Assembly (NCBI RefSeq): GCF_036046055.1
Contig: NZ_CP107939.1
Coordinates: 744,001 to 808,000 of the forward strand
Origin: Nocardia sp. NBC_00403
GTDB taxonomy: Bacteria > Actinomycetota > Actinomycetes > Mycobacteriales > Mycobacteriaceae
Reading direction: 5' to 3'
DNA: 64,000 nucleotides
Shown here piece after piece: positions 33,136 through 43,011 of this stretch. The notes under the pieces were generated by a model that had not been told where the DNA came from, made no database searches, and saw nothing but the letters and a program-made list of their open reading frames with translations. The first letter of the stretch is position 1. Each line of letters starts with the position of its first letter. The position numbers were made by a program, and so were the translations under genes.

Positions 33136-36100
33136 GTGGTCGCGGCGTTCCTGCTGACGTTTCTGCAGGCGCCCGGCCGCACGGTCGCCGACACCAAGTA
33201 CGACCTGGCGCAGAATCCGCTGGGTTTCCTCGAACGCGCCGCCCACCTGTGGAGCAGTCAGGCCCCGATGGGCCAGGTGCAGAACCAGGCGTACGGGTAC
33301 TTCTTTCCGCACGGCGCGTTTTTCTCCGCAGGGCATGTACTCGGTTTGCCCGCCTGGGTGACACAACGGATCTGGTGGGCACTGCTGCTGCTCGCCGGGT
33401 TCTGGGGCATCATCCGGCTCTGCGAGACACTCGGCATCGGCAGCCGCGGGTCCCGCATTATCGCGGCTGTCGCCTTCGCACTGTCGCCGCGCGTACTGAC
33501 CACCCTCGGCTCGATCTCCTCGGAGACGCTGCCGATGATGCTCGCACCGTGGGTCCTGCTCGGTCCCGCCGCGCTGGGCACCGCATACCGCCGCCGCGGC
33601 GCGACCTCCCCCGCAGGCAGCGCGCTCGCGCTGGCACTGATGGGTTCGGTCAACGCGGTGGCGACCGTCGCCGCCTTCCTGCCCGCACTGTTGTGGTGGG
33701 CGGCCGCCTCGCCACTGTTCAACCCGGCACGCACCGCTCGGCGGAGCACGCCGGGCTGCACATCAGCAGCGGCTACCTCAGCTCCGGCGCACGGCTCGGA
33801 CCGAACCCGGCCCGGCAGCGCATCAGCGGCGAGCGGCTCACCGCTACCCAGGCAAGCGCAACACCCGGGCGGAACTGGCATCGAGCGTGCTCGTTCGGCG
33901 TCCCGTCAGGCGAATCGAGACTGGTGGCGGTTCACCCGGGCGTGGATTCCACTGCTCATGCTCGCCACGTTCTGGTGGGCGGTGCCACTGCTGCTGCTCG
34001 GCAAGGTGAGCCCGCCATTTTTGGATTACATCGAATCCTCGGGGGTGACCACCCAGTGGGCGTCGCTCGGTGAGGTGCTGCGCGGCACCGACAGCTGGAC
34101 GCCGTTCGTGTCGCCGGAACGCATCGCGGGCGCGGTGCTGGTCACCCAGCCCGCGGCCGTACTCGCGACCGGGCTGCTCGCGGCGGCGGGGATGGCAGGG
34201 CTTGCCATGCGATCGATGCCGTATCGGGGCCGGCTCGCACTCATTCTGATCGTCGGCCTTGTCGGGATTTGCGCCGGTTACGCGGGCGAGTTGAGCGGAC
34301 CGTTCGCGGAGTCGGTGCGGACCTTCCTGGATTCCGGCGGTGCACCACTGCGCAATGTGCACAAGCTGGAGCCGTTGATCCGGCTTCCGCTCGTGCTCGG
34401 CCTCGCGCATCTGCTTGCCAGGGTGCCGCTGCCCGCTGCGGTGCCGATGCCGGTATGGCGCAGTGCGTTCGCGCATCCGGAGCGGGATCGGTCGGTGGCG
34501 GTGGCCGCGCTGATTCTCACTGCGCTGGTGCTGTCCACCTCGCTGGCGTGGACAGGGAAGTTGGCGCCACGTGGTTCCTACGAGCACATCCCCGAGTATT
34601 GGCAGCACACCGCGGACTGGCTGGCACACAACGCCTCCGATACCCGCGCGCTGATCGTGCCCGGCGCACCGTTCGGCAGTCAGGTATGGGGACTGACCCG
34701 TGACGAACCGCTGCAGGCGCTCGCGAGCACGCCGTGGGCGGTACGGGACGCCGTGCCGCTGAACCCGCCCGGCACCATCCGCGCGATGGATTCGGTGCAG
34801 CGGCTGATCGCCGACGGCAGGCCATCGACCGGACTCGCCACGACACTCGCCGATCAGGGCATCGGAATCCTGGTGCTGCGCAACGATCTCGACCCGGAAA
34901 CCTCCCGCTCGACCCGGCCGATGCTGGCGCACCAGGCGCTCGACGGCTCGCCGGGGCTGACAAAGGTGACCGAATTCGGCGCGCCCATCGAGACGGCCGT
35001 CATCGCCGAGGACCTGGTCGCGGATGGCGACCTGCGCCCCGTGTACCCGGCCATCGAGATCTACCGGGTCGACGTGCCGCCGCCGGGAACTCCCGCCGAC
35101 GTCCGCAGCGGGCCGGGTGCCCCGAAATCTTTTCCCGGCGCCTACACGGTGCCGCTGGCGACGGTGCCGGTGATCCAAGGCGGGCCCGAAGTGCTGGAAC
35201 GGCTGCGGCGCGACCGCGGAAAGGCCGATACACCGGTACTTCTCGCGTCCGACGCGAGCAAAGCCGGGCTGCCGATCGGTCCGTTGACCGTGACGGATAC
35301 CCCGATGGACCGGGAAGCCGATTTCGGCAGGGTCGACAACCATAATTCCGCGCTGCGCGCCACCGAGGACGCCCGCCGCACCCACAATCTGGTGCCGGAC
35401 TACCCGGTGCCCGGTGCGGATTTGGTGCGCGGGGAATGGTCGGGCGCGACGATCACCGCGTCCAGCTCGGCGGGCGATGCCACCCAGCTCGGCGGCGCGG
35501 CGCCGGGCAGCTCCACCGCGGCGGTGGTCGACGACGACCCGTCGACCGCGTGGATCAGCAACGGCATCGAACGCGCACTCGGACAATGGCTTCGACTCGA
35601 CCTCGACCAGCCGATCAGCTCCGGACTGCTGCACCTGTCCACCAGTGCCGCCGCGATCGGGGACCCCGTGAAATGGGTGGAGGTGCGCACTGCGAACGGC
35701 AGCGTCTCGGCCCGGATATCCGAACCCGGTGCGCCGGTGTCCATCTCGCTGCCCGCCGGACGGACGAACTGGCTGTCCATCACCGCCATCCGAACCGAAA
35801 CCGGCACGCGGGGTGGACAGTTCGGCATCAGTGAAATCACGCTGGAGGACTACACCGTCCGTGACAAACCGGTGCGCGTCGATATCCGGCATCGGACCGT
35901 GCTGCCACCGCCGCCGTCCGGCGCCCAGGTGCAGGCATGGGATCTCGGGCAGGAATTCCCCGGCCGCAGTGCCTGTTTCGATGCGCCGGATCGAGTGCGG
36001 TGCAGCAAGGGGCTCGCCCTCGCCCCGGAGGAACCCGGCACTTTCGAACGCACGATCTCGGTTCCCGCACCCGTGACGGTCACCCCGCAGCTGACCGTCC

Positions 36101-37893
36101 GCACCAGGCAGGGGCCAGCTTTGGCGGCACTGCTCACCGACCACACCCGACCGGTGGCCCGCGGCCGAGCCGATGTCGGTGATCTGCGCGGCTCCGCGTT
36201 CGCGGCCACCGACGGTGATCCGCGCACCAGCTGGACCGCACCGGAGGGTTCGGTCCGTAACCTCACCGGCGGCAAGCCGACACTGACGATCGAGCTGCCG
36301 GAGCCTGCCCTCGTGACCGGGCTGGAACTGACCTCCTCCGCGGGCGGACTGCCCGCCGCACCCACCGCGGTGGTGGTCAATCTGGGTGACGGGCCGCAGG
36401 TGCGTGAAATCGAGCCGCGAGAGCCGGGCGCACCCGTCCGAATCTCGCTGCACCCCAGCGTCACCGACCGCATCGAACTCAGTGTGCAGACATGGCAAGA
36501 CGTGCTCGACCGCACCGCGCTCGGCTTCGTCGTCACCCAGCCGCCCGGGCTCGCAGAGGTCACCGTGCTGGGGCCGGACTACCCCGTACCGGCCGCGCTC
36601 GATCGGCACATCACCATTGCGTGCACGGACGGACCCACGATCGCCCTCGGCGGACGCTTCGTCCACACCACTCTCACCGCAACCGTCGACGAGCTACGCT
36701 CCGGCGCACCGATCGCCGCCCGGGTCTGCCCGAATTCCGAACTACCCCAGCCTGATTCCGAGAGTTCCGACATCGCCGTCGCACCCGGCCGAGCCGACGT
36801 CACCGTCGCACCCACCGATCTCTTCTTCGTCGACCGACTACGCCTGGACCGGACCGATCTCACCACCGAGGCGAGGACCGACGCCGAGAACCCGGCACAG
36901 ACCGGCTCGAATGCCCCGCTAGCGCCGGACGCCCAGCAGTTACCCGCGTCCGAGGCCGACACGCAGCGTCGAGAAGATTCGATGCCCGGCACCCGACTGC
37001 TGGTGCTGCCGCTCAGCAACAACGTCGGCTGGCGGGCGCAGACAGCGGACGGCACCATCCTCGACCCTGTCATCGTCGACGGCTGGCAGCAGGCCTGGCT
37101 TGTTCCCGCAGCCGCCAAGGGCCCATTCACCATCGAGTTCCCCGCAGATCGCTGGTACCGCCTCGGCATCTTCGGTGGGCTGCTGCTCCTGATCCCCCTT
37201 GTCGCACTCGCGATCCCGCTTCGACCACGCAAGCATCGGAAGCCGATCGGCATTGGGACATCACCTGATACGGCCGTCCCCGCGGACTCGGACGTGGCAC
37301 GCGACTCCTCGGATATCGACCGCACGGACTCGCGCGCCGACCACGCCGCCTCGGATGTCGATCCCACAGGCTCGAGCGACAACCACACCACAGGGGACGC
37401 CGATCCCACAGGCTCGAGCGACAACCACACCACAGGGGACGTCAACCTCACCGACTTGCGCGACAACCACACCGGCGAAAACGTCGACCCCACCGACTCC
37501 AGCGACAACCACACCGCTTCGGACGCCGCACACTCCAGCTTCGCCACGGGCCAGACCCCCGGCACCGAAGATCGATCCACTCCTGTCAACCGGAGCAATC
37601 GCCTGCTCGGGGAGATCGGGCTGAGCGCAGCCATCACCGTGATCGCAGGACCGGTCGGAACCGTTTTGACGATCGCGGGTATCGCAGGGGCCAGATTCGC
37701 CCCCCGTGCGGTGTCGAAAAGCCTTGCGGCCCTGGCTGGTCTGGGGACCGCTGTCGCCGCAGCGGCGCTGTCCACCGGACCGTGGCGTGCCCCTGGCGGA
37801 TACATGGGCGGCTCGCTGTGGGTGCAGGTGCCCGCGCTGATCGCCGTGATCGCGGTGGGAGTCGCCGCGCTCGCACCGCGTAAGACCGACTGA
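33136..37893 (+). CDS. aftD: AftD-type alpha-(1->3)-arabinofuranosyltransferase
   Basis: A very large membrane GT-C enzyme (1585 residues from GTG 33136). The N-terminal ~450 residues hold the multi-helix glycosyltransferase core; VADTKYDLAQNPLGFLERA and NQAYGYFFPHGAFF match mycobacterial AftD, with the acidic motif in the first loop. The periplasmic part has two discoidin-like carbohydrate-binding modules (about 770-900 and 1010-1110) and ends in membrane helices. It branches arabinan in arabinogalactan and lipoarabinomannan. GTG 33136 probably misses about 43 residues: the open frame starts at CTG 33007 and APLGRRWF aligns with the known N-terminus. A Ser/Pro-rich insert (200-255) and a 14-residue repeat tract (1394-1463) are additions. 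Confidence 0.93.
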   Translation: MVAAFLLTFLQAPGRTVADTKYDLAQNPLGFLERAAHLWSSQAPMGQVQNQAYGYFFPHGAFFSAGHVLGLPAWVTQRIWWALLLLAGFWGIIRLCETLGIGSRGSRIIAAVAFALSPRVLTTLGSISSETLPMMLAPWVLLGPAALGTAYRRRGATSPAGSALALALMGSVNAVATVAAFLPALLWWAAASPLFNPARTARRSTPGCTSAAATSAPAHGSDRTRPGSASAASGSPLPRQAQHPGGTGIERARSASRQANRDWWRFTRAWIPLLMLATFWWAVPLLLLGKVSPPFLDYIESSGVTTQWASLGEVLRGTDSWTPFVSPERIAGAVLVTQPAAVLATGLLAAAGMAGLAMRSMPYRGRLALILIVGLVGICAGYAGELSGPFAESVRTFLDSGGAPLRNVHKLEPLIRLPLVLGLAHLLARVPLPAAVPMPVWRSAFAHPERDRSVAVAALILTALVLSTSLAWTGKLAPRGSYEHIPEYWQHTADWLAHNASDTRALIVPGAPFGSQVWGLTRDEPLQALASTPWAVRDAVPLNPPGTIRAMDSVQRLIADGRPSTGLATTLADQGIGILVLRNDLDPETSRSTRPMLAHQALDGSPGLTKVTEFGAPIETAVIAEDLVADGDLRPVYPAIEIYRVDVPPPGTPADVRSGPGAPKSFPGAYTVPLATVPVIQGGPEVLERLRRDRGKADTPVLLASDASKAGLPIGPLTVTDTPMDREADFGRVDNHNSALRATEDARRTHNLVPDYPVPGADLVRGEWSGATITASSSAGDATQLGGAAPGSSTAAVVDDDPSTAWISNGIERALGQWLRLDLDQPISSGLLHLSTSAAAIGDPVKWVEVRTANGSVSARISEPGAPVSISLPAGRTNWLSITAIRTETGTRGGQFGISEITLEDYTVRDKPVRVDIRHRTVLPPPPSGAQVQAWDLGQEFPGRSACFDAPDRVRCSKGLALAPEEPGTFERTISVPAPVTVTPQLTVRTRQGPALAALLTDHTRPVARGRADVGDLRGSAFAATDGDPRTSWTAPEGSVRNLTGGKPTLTIELPEPALVTGLELTSSAGGLPAAPTAVVVNLGDGPQVREIEPREPGAPVRISLHPSVTDRIELSVQTWQDVLDRTALGFVVTQPPGLAEVTVLGPDYPVPAALDRHITIACTDGPTIALGGRFVHTTLTATVDELRSGAPIAARVCPNSELPQPDSESSDIAVAPGRADVTVAPTDLFFVDRLRLDRTDLTTEARTDAENPAQTGSNAPLAPDAQQLPASEADTQRREDSMPGTRLLVLPLSNNVGWRAQTADGTILDPVIVDGWQQAWLVPAAAKGPFTIEFPADRWYRLGIFGGLLLLIPLVALAIPLRPRKHRKPIGIGTSPDTAVPADSDVARDSSDIDRTDSRADHAASDVDPTGSSDNHTTGDADPTGSSDNHTTGDVNLTDLRDNHTGENVDPTDSSDNHTASDAAHSSFATGQTPGTEDRSTPVNRSNRLLGEIGLSAAITVIAGPVGTVLTIAGIAGARFAPRAVSKSLAALAGLGTAVAAAALSTGPWRAPGGYMGGSLWVQVPALIAVIAVGVAALAPRKTD
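37315..37524 (+). repeat. 42-bp in-frame tandem repeats inside aftD, five copies
   Basis: Five consecutive 42-base units, at 37315, 37357, 37399, 37441 and 37483, each encode a 14-residue motif close to VDPTGSSDNHTTGD. Units two and three are nearly identical; the outer ones have drifted. They lie in a hydrophilic cytoplasmic or linker segment between the last membrane helices. Confidence 0.9.
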
Positions 37894-37911
37894 CACACGG
37901 ACAAGCCGATA

Positions 37912-37929
37912 GCCGGGAGACTTCCCGGC
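37912..37929 (+). terminator. Short hairpin after aftD
   Basis: GCCGGGA (37912-37918) and TCCCGGC (37923-37929) pair perfectly around GACT, 19 bases after the aftD stop. Short stem, so moderate confidence. Confidence 0.5.
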
Positions 37930-38172
37930 CGCTGCCGCGCCGCACACGCACGAACGAATCCGACGCTGCGGCTGATTCGACGTGCGCTACCTCGATCTGT
38001 CGAGCGCCGTTGGCAGGGCCGTGAGTTCGCTGCGCCCGGCTGCTGCCGAGCGGAATCGAGGGACCACCACTGGCTACCCCAGCACCATCGACGTTCCGGT
38101 TTGCCTGCCGACTATTCCGGCGTCGTTGTGCGTTTCGAGTGGTCCGGCGACGCAGTTGCTAGGTTCGGGGGC

Positions 38173-38673
38173 GTGACCGACTGTGTGGAATGCGGCTTCG
38201 TGTACGACCTCGCCATGGCCCGCGCGGTACCGGAATTGGCTCGCGGCCATGCCGCGGAGTACGCGACCCTGCTGCGCGGCGACCACGAGGAACTGCGACG
38301 ACGATCGCGGCCGGAGGTGTGGTCACCGCTGGAATACGCCTGCCACATGCGGGATGTCCTGCTCGCACAACGTGAGCGGGTGCTGCTCACCCGCCGAGAG
38401 GACACGCCGACGGCACAGAACATGGGCCGAGACGAGCGCGTCGAATACGAGGGGTACGCCGAGCAGCAACCGGCGGACGTGGCCCGTCAACTCGGCGACG
38501 CGGCCCTGCTATTCGCCAACGTGCTCGACCGGTTGGCGCCCGTGGACTGGGATCGCACGATCATCTACCTCTTCCCCGAACCGCAGGAACGTTCGGTGCG
38601 CTGGGTCGCCGTGCACACACTGCACGAACTACGCCACCACCTGCTCGACATGCGCCGTCAACTCGAGGACTGA
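38173..38673 (+). CDS. DinB/DUF664-like four-helix-bundle protein
   Basis: A 166-residue protein from GTG 38173. The DinB/mycothiol-transferase-like fold is suggested by a helix with WSPLEYACHMRDVL (His in helix 2) and the C-terminal RWVAVHTLHELRHHLLDMRR, where paired histidines usually coordinate a metal. With the central E/D, this gives a plausible three-His metal site. Related enzymes add thiols such as mycothiol, or are stress proteins; the specific reaction is unknown. The first residues (TDCVECGFVYD) hold a CxxC pair not standard for the family. Its 3' end overlaps the acyltransferase gene by 16 bases. Confidence 0.85.
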   Translation: MTDCVECGFVYDLAMARAVPELARGHAAEYATLLRGDHEELRRRSRPEVWSPLEYACHMRDVLLAQRERVLLTRREDTPTAQNMGRDERVEYEGYAEQQPADVARQLGDAALLFANVLDRLAPVDWDRTIIYLFPEPQERSVRWVAVHTLHELRHHLLDMRRQLED

Positions 38674-39848
38674 CCGGCCGATCGAGCGCGATCGCGGCGG
38701 CGAGCGAAACGGCGGGCGGGTTCCTCGACGAGGGCGTAGCCGGCCGCGGCGACAGGCAGGGTGAGGGCGATGGTGAGCGCAAGGACGTAGGCGAAATTGC
38801 CGTGGAACGGGAGGATTCCGAAGACCGGGAAGACGACCGACAGCACGACGAGATGCCAGAGGAAAATGCCGTAGGACCAGCGGCCGATAGTCGCGGCGAC
38901 GGAAGATTCCAGCCACCGGTGTGGGCGTGCGGTCGGCGGTCGCAGCACTAAGGGCGCGAGCAGGGCGAAACCGATGATAGTGCCGAGGCCCATTTTCGCC
39001 GCGTACTGCCAGGGTTCGGCGCGGGTCAGGCCGGCGGGGCCGCCGAGATCGGTGGCGGAGAACAGGAAAGCGGCGAGCGCGACGGTCCACATCAGTGGTT
39101 TGTTGCCCGCGATCCGACGCCAGCGCGATAGCGAATCCGTATTATCGACGAGCTCGGCGAGCAGCATGCCTGCCGCGAACCACGGCAGATAACCGGGCAG
39201 CCAGTTGTCGGAGTGAATCGCGTCGGGAGTCGGCACCGGAATGAAGTTCCAGCTGAGCGTCACCACCGCCAAGGTGACGATCGCGGGGATGCGCCAGCGG
39301 GCGGCGCCGCCACGCAACCGGATAAACGCGAACGCCAACAGCGGCAACACAAGATAGAAGGCCACCTCGACCGACAGGCTCCACATCTGCGTGAGCCCAT
39401 CGGTGAGCGTCAACGGCACGAACACCTGCAACAAACCGAGGTTCGCCACCCACACCCGCAGGCCTGCGGTGCTTGCCGCACTGGGCAGCAGCACCAATGC
39501 CACGCACACCACCACCCAGTACGCGGGCAGAATGCGCGCCGCGCGATGCCGCAGGTAGTAGCCGACAGTGGGCGCGCCGCCGTGGCCGCGCGCCGCCGCG
39601 GCATGCGGACGCCAGAGCAGAAAACCGGAGAGCGCGAAGAAGATCGCGACTGCCATATCGAAGCGTTCCCAGATCCGGCCGAGCACCGGCGTTCCCGCGG
39701 CACCGGTCTGGAAGGCGACGTGGGTGACGACGACGCCGAGCGCCGCCATGCCGCGCATGCCTTCCAGCGCGGGCAGGAAGCCGCGGGGTCGGGTGGGTAC
39801 GGCCGTCGCTGTGGCTGCGGCGGTCGGCGCGGGCATGGTTGCGGTCAT
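38658..39848 (-). CDS. Acyltransferase-3 membrane protein, TmaT candidate
   Basis: A 396-residue integral membrane O-acyltransferase with about ten helices. FLPALEGMRGMAALGVVVTH carries the conserved R-G-x-A-A-L-x-V-x-x-x-H start of the acyltransferase_3 family, and FALSGFLLWRP, YLRHRAARILPAYW and MWSLSVEVAFYLVLPLL are further family blocks. ATG 39848 follows GGAG. By position next to the DUF3068 gene it corresponds to Rv0228 and to corynebacterial TmaT, which acetylates trehalose monomycolate before MmpL transport (recalled literature). Its donor and substrate here are inferred. Confidence 0.88.
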   Translation of the reverse strand: MTATMPAPTAAATATAVPTRPRGFLPALEGMRGMAALGVVVTHVAFQTGAAGTPVLGRIWERFDMAVAIFFALSGFLLWRPHAAAARGHGGAPTVGYYLRHRAARILPAYWVVVCVALVLLPSAASTAGLRVWVANLGLLQVFVPLTLTDGLTQMWSLSVEVAFYLVLPLLAFAFIRLRGGAARWRIPAIVTLAVVTLSWNFIPVPTPDAIHSDNWLPGYLPWFAAGMLLAELVDNTDSLSRWRRIAGNKPLMWTVALAAFLFSATDLGGPAGLTRAEPWQYAAKMGLGTIIGFALLAPLVLRPPTARPHRWLESSVAATIGRWSYGIFLWHLVVLSVVFPVFGILPFHGNFAYVLALTIALTLPVAAAGYALVEEPARRFARRRDRARSAGQSSS

Positions 39849-40053
39849 CGAGCTCCAGTCTGCCTTGTGCGCTCGCCCAGGTGAGAACCCCCCGTTTCAC
39901 ACTTCACGCTAAACTCGGGCGATTTCCGGGTCGATTCCGGCCTCGACACCGCATGGTACGACACCGGACTGTTAGTGTCGGGGCTCACGAGTGCCGTGGC
40001 GTGCCCGCAGTACTCGCCGGAATGACCGGTGTTCTACGACGAGGAGAGTTTGC

Positions 40054-41229
40054 ATGGCACTGAGTGCCGGAACCAGAAGGACGGTGGCCTGCCTGCTCGT
40101 GGGTCTCGGCGCGTTGCTGATTGTCGCAGCGGTGATGATCCCGACGTACACCGTCAGCAAACTGGCAAAGACTCCGCTCGACCTCGAGATCACGACCATC
40201 GCCACCAGCCAGCCCGGCTCGGAAAGCCTTGTGCTCGACTCCAAGTCGCTCACGGCACCCGAAGGCTCGGCCAAGGTCGACACCAATGTGCCGCTGGTTT
40301 CGCAGCGGTTCCTCACGGTCGAAGATCCCTCCGATGCCAGCGAGATGACCATCCAGGCTGGTCAGACGCTGCGCCGCATCGATAAGCAGGCCGACACCGG
40401 GCTGCTCACCGCGACCGTCGACCGGGTCACCATCGACCGCAAGAACGGCATGCCGGTCGACAAGGAGCCCAACGGCTCCATCGCGGTCTCGGTGAACAAG
40501 GAGGGCCAGAGCATCGCGGACCCGGTTCAGCACACCGGTCTGCAGTACCGATTCCCCATCGGCACCGAGAAGAAGACCTACCCGTACTTCGACATCAACG
40601 CGCGCAAGTCCTACGACGCCAACTTCGTCGAAGAGACCGAGATCAACAGCATGAAGGTCTACCACTTCCAGCAGCACGTCCCGGTGACGAACATGTGGGA
40701 CGTGGTGCAGGCGCCGACCAACAGGCTGAGCCTGCCCGCCGCCAAGTGGGGCGTCGAAGGCGGTGAAACCCCGGTCACCATGACCCGGTGGTACACCAAC
40801 ATCCGCGACCTGTGGGTCGAGCCAGACACCGGCACCGTGATCAAGGGTGGCGAGCAGCCGCACCTGTTCTACGCGCGCAGCGGCGACAAGCCCGAGGTCA
40901 CCGCACTGAAGTCGAACCTTATCTTCGACGAGAACACCGTCGAGTCGCAGATCTCGGTGGCCAAGGAGAACATCGACAAGCTGTCGCTGTTCGGCCGCAT
41001 CATGCCGATCATCTTCGGTGTTCTCGGTGCGATCGCCCTGATCGCCGGTGTCGTCCTCGGCATCCGTGGCGGCGCGAGCCCCGCCACCGCTCCGCGCGGC
41101 GGCACCCAGGCTCCGCGCGGTGGCACTCCGGCCCAGCCTGGCAGCGGTGCCGCGGCGACCGCTGTGCACCCGCATCGCGGCGCGGACGACGCACCCACCG
41201 AGCAGATCAATATCAACAAGCGCCCCTGA
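40054..41229 (+). CDS. DUF3068 envelope protein (Rv0227c-like)
   Basis: A 391-residue protein from ATG 40054 with GAGGAG 7 bases upstream. One membrane helix at each end (about 10-32, CLLVGLGALLIVAAVMIPTY, and about 330-352, IMPIIFGVLGAIALIAGVVL) anchors a large extracytoplasmic domain, with a short Pro/Ala/Gly cytoplasmic tail. FPIGTEKKTYPYFD and RWYTNIRDLWVEPDTGTVIK are DUF3068 blocks. The corynebacterial homologue is reported to be needed for lipomannan maturation (memory). It is divergent from the TmaT-like acyltransferase across a 205-base promoter region. Confidence 0.9.
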   Translation: MALSAGTRRTVACLLVGLGALLIVAAVMIPTYTVSKLAKTPLDLEITTIATSQPGSESLVLDSKSLTAPEGSAKVDTNVPLVSQRFLTVEDPSDASEMTIQAGQTLRRIDKQADTGLLTATVDRVTIDRKNGMPVDKEPNGSIAVSVNKEGQSIADPVQHTGLQYRFPIGTEKKTYPYFDINARKSYDANFVEETEINSMKVYHFQQHVPVTNMWDVVQAPTNRLSLPAAKWGVEGGETPVTMTRWYTNIRDLWVEPDTGTVIKGGEQPHLFYARSGDKPEVTALKSNLIFDENTVESQISVAKENIDKLSLFGRIMPIIFGVLGAIALIAGVVLGIRGGASPATAPRGGTQAPRGGTPAQPGSGAAATAVHPHRGADDAPTEQININKRP

Positions 41230-41258
41230 CAGCGAAAGCGCTGATAGCAAGCATTGTC

Positions 41259-41295
41259 GAACTCGGCCCCCGGCTTCCCGCCGGGGGCCGAGTTC
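41259..41295. terminator. Bidirectional terminator after the DUF3068 gene
   Basis: Perfect 16-base arms GAACTCGGCCCCCGGC (41259-41274) and GCCGGGGGCCGAGTTC (41280-41295) around TTCCC, between converging genes ending at 41229 and 41304. Confidence 0.92.
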
Positions 41296-41303
41296 GTTTC
41301 CGT

Positions 41304-41669
41304 TCAGGGCAGCGGCGCACCCAAGGGATAGGCAACCGGGTGCCGGGGTTGATAGAGCAGCATCGTCCCGGCGCCTGGAATGCGCATGCCGATGCAGCGG
41401 CCGAAGGCCCGCTCCGCGACATCGCCCTCGAATTGCGCTCCGCGCTCCGCCAATTCGGCAATGGTGTGGTCCAGGTCGTCGCACATGAGCGAAATCTCGT
41501 GCGTGGGTGGGCCATCGGCCGGATGCACCCCCAGCTCACTCGGCCCGGTTCCGAAGATGAGCCAGCCGGCGTTGGCATCGACATTCGGCCAGCGCAGCAC
41601 ATCGCGGAAGAACGCGCGTGCCGCGTCGGGATCTTCCGCGTAGACCAGGGTGTGCACAGCGGTGATCAT
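41304..41669 (-). CDS. VOC-superfamily (glyoxalase/dioxygenase-like) protein
   Basis: A 121-residue single vicinal-oxygen-chelate domain from ATG 41669: ITAVHTLVYAEDPDAARAFF with the first metal-side His, FGTGPSELGVHPADGP with the next, MCDDLDHTIAELAERGAQFE, and the closing RIPGAGTMLLYQPRHP. Two beta-alpha-beta-beta-beta modules fit this length. A longer frame to 42443 is only the shadow of the flippase gene. Function could be lyase, dioxygenase or drug binding; the sequence does not decide. Confidence 0.85.
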   Translation of the reverse strand: MITAVHTLVYAEDPDAARAFFRDVLRWPNVDANAGWLIFGTGPSELGVHPADGPPTHEISLMCDDLDHTIAELAERGAQFEGDVAERAFGRCIGMRIPGAGTMLLYQPRHPVAYPLGAPLP

Positions 41670-41707
41670 GGGGCTGATCGTAGGTGAGCGCGGCCGGTGT
41701 CCGTGGC

Positions 41708-42976
41708 TCAACCAGCGAGGTGCTGCGGCTCGGCCCGCCCCGGCTGATCCGCGGTGCGCAAGACGACCAGAGCGACAATGAGTGTCGTTGCGACCGCGAT
41801 GCACACGGCGATGGTGATCAGCGACGCCACCGAACGCGCCAGCGACAGCATGAGCGTCACCTCGACCGCGAGACCGACCCAGGTCACCGCGGCAAGCGAG
41901 GTGCGGTCCACCGCGATCGCCGACAACAGCGCTCCTTGCAGCACCGCGAGGATGGCGCCTTGCAGTGCGAAAACCCACAGCAGGCCCTCGATCGGCGCAT
42001 AGTCCCGCCCCGCGAACAACGGTGCCAGCGGTGCCGCGACGGCCGCGCCGAGCACCGCGACCACCCCGATGCCGGACAGCACCGCGAGCGCATCCCGGAT
42101 CGCACGCGCCGAATGCGTCGGCTGCGCCATCCGCGGGTACAGCACCACACCGACCGCCTGCGGCAACCAGAAGGCGATCTTCGCGGCGATGGCGCCCAGG
42201 GCGTACCGGCTGGCGTCCTCCTCGCCCAAGACGATCCGCGCAACGATCAGATCGGCCGACGACAGCGCCATCAATGCCGCCTGCGCCTGCGCGGCCCGCA
42301 GCACCGGGAGTACGCCGACGAAGCTCGGACCGCGGTCGACAGCGTCGAGTGCCTCGCGGTCGGTGCCCGACAGCGCGGGCGGTGATCCGACTACACACCG
42401 CGCGAAAACCGCCGCCGTGGCGATCCCGAGCGCCGCCGCGCACAAGGCAGCAGCCGCACCGCCCCCCAGCCCGAGCACCGCAAGCGCGGGCGCGACCCGT
42501 GCCACGCCTGCCGTGCCGAGGACGACAGCCAATGCCCGAAACCGCCTGCCGCCCTGCAGCATGCCTTGCTCACCGGACAGCACCACCAACGCGGGCGCCG
42601 CACCCAGCGCGGCGGCCGACGCCGCGACTCCGACACTCAGTGCCGCCGTCACCAACGGCACCAGCACCGCAGCGACCACCGCGACGATCACCGCGCATCG
42701 CCACTGCAATCCGCGCAGCGCCGCGACACTCGCGCCCCGCACCAACTCTCGTGCCACCACATTCTGCAAAGCCAGCGCAGGCACCGCACACAACAACTGC
42801 ACCGCGAGCAGACTCGCGAACTCGCTGTAGCCGGTAACCCCCAGCCACCGCCCGGCCAGCAACTGCAGCAGATACCCCGCCACATTGGCGGTCATCGCTC
42901 CCGCTGTCACCAACGTCAGATCCGCCACAACGGGTAGGCGACGGACATCAGGCACGCAGCCATCGTCCCACTTCAC
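41708..42976 (-). CDS. MOP/polysaccharide-flippase-like membrane protein
   Basis: A 422-residue protein with about twelve hydrophobic helices and short loops, for example LTLVTAGAMTANVAGYLLQL, WRCAVIVAVVAAVLVPLVTA, and near the end VTLMLSLARSVASLITIAVC. GRWLGVTGYSEFASLLAVQLL is the Wzx/MviN-like start of lipid-linked sugar flippases. The start may instead be GTG 42955. It is divergent from the 43288 membrane gene, and its neighbours are glycosyltransferases and an envelope methyltransferase, so it probably moves a lipid-linked glycan across the membrane (inference). Confidence 0.8.
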   Translation of the reverse strand: MKWDDGCVPDVRRLPVVADLTLVTAGAMTANVAGYLLQLLAGRWLGVTGYSEFASLLAVQLLCAVPALALQNVVARELVRGASVAALRGLQWRCAVIVAVVAAVLVPLVTAALSVGVAASAAALGAAPALVVLSGEQGMLQGGRRFRALAVVLGTAGVARVAPALAVLGLGGGAAAALCAAALGIATAAVFARCVVGSPPALSGTDREALDAVDRGPSFVGVLPVLRAAQAQAALMALSSADLIVARIVLGEEDASRYALGAIAAKIAFWLPQAVGVVLYPRMAQPTHSARAIRDALAVLSGIGVVAVLGAAVAAPLAPLFAGRDYAPIEGLLWVFALQGAILAVLQGALLSAIAVDRTSLAAVTWVGLAVEVTLMLSLARSVASLITIAVCIAVATTLIVALVVLRTADQPGRAEPQHLAG

Positions 42977-43011
42977 CGGCCATCACGCCCGCCCCGCCCC
43001 GGTCGTCGACA

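Noticed and set aside
33844..36666. A 940-residue minus-strand frame across aftD
   Set aside because: Composition is dominated by Arg, Gly and His as expected for an antisense frame of GC-rich coding DNA; aftD on the plus strand is unambiguous.
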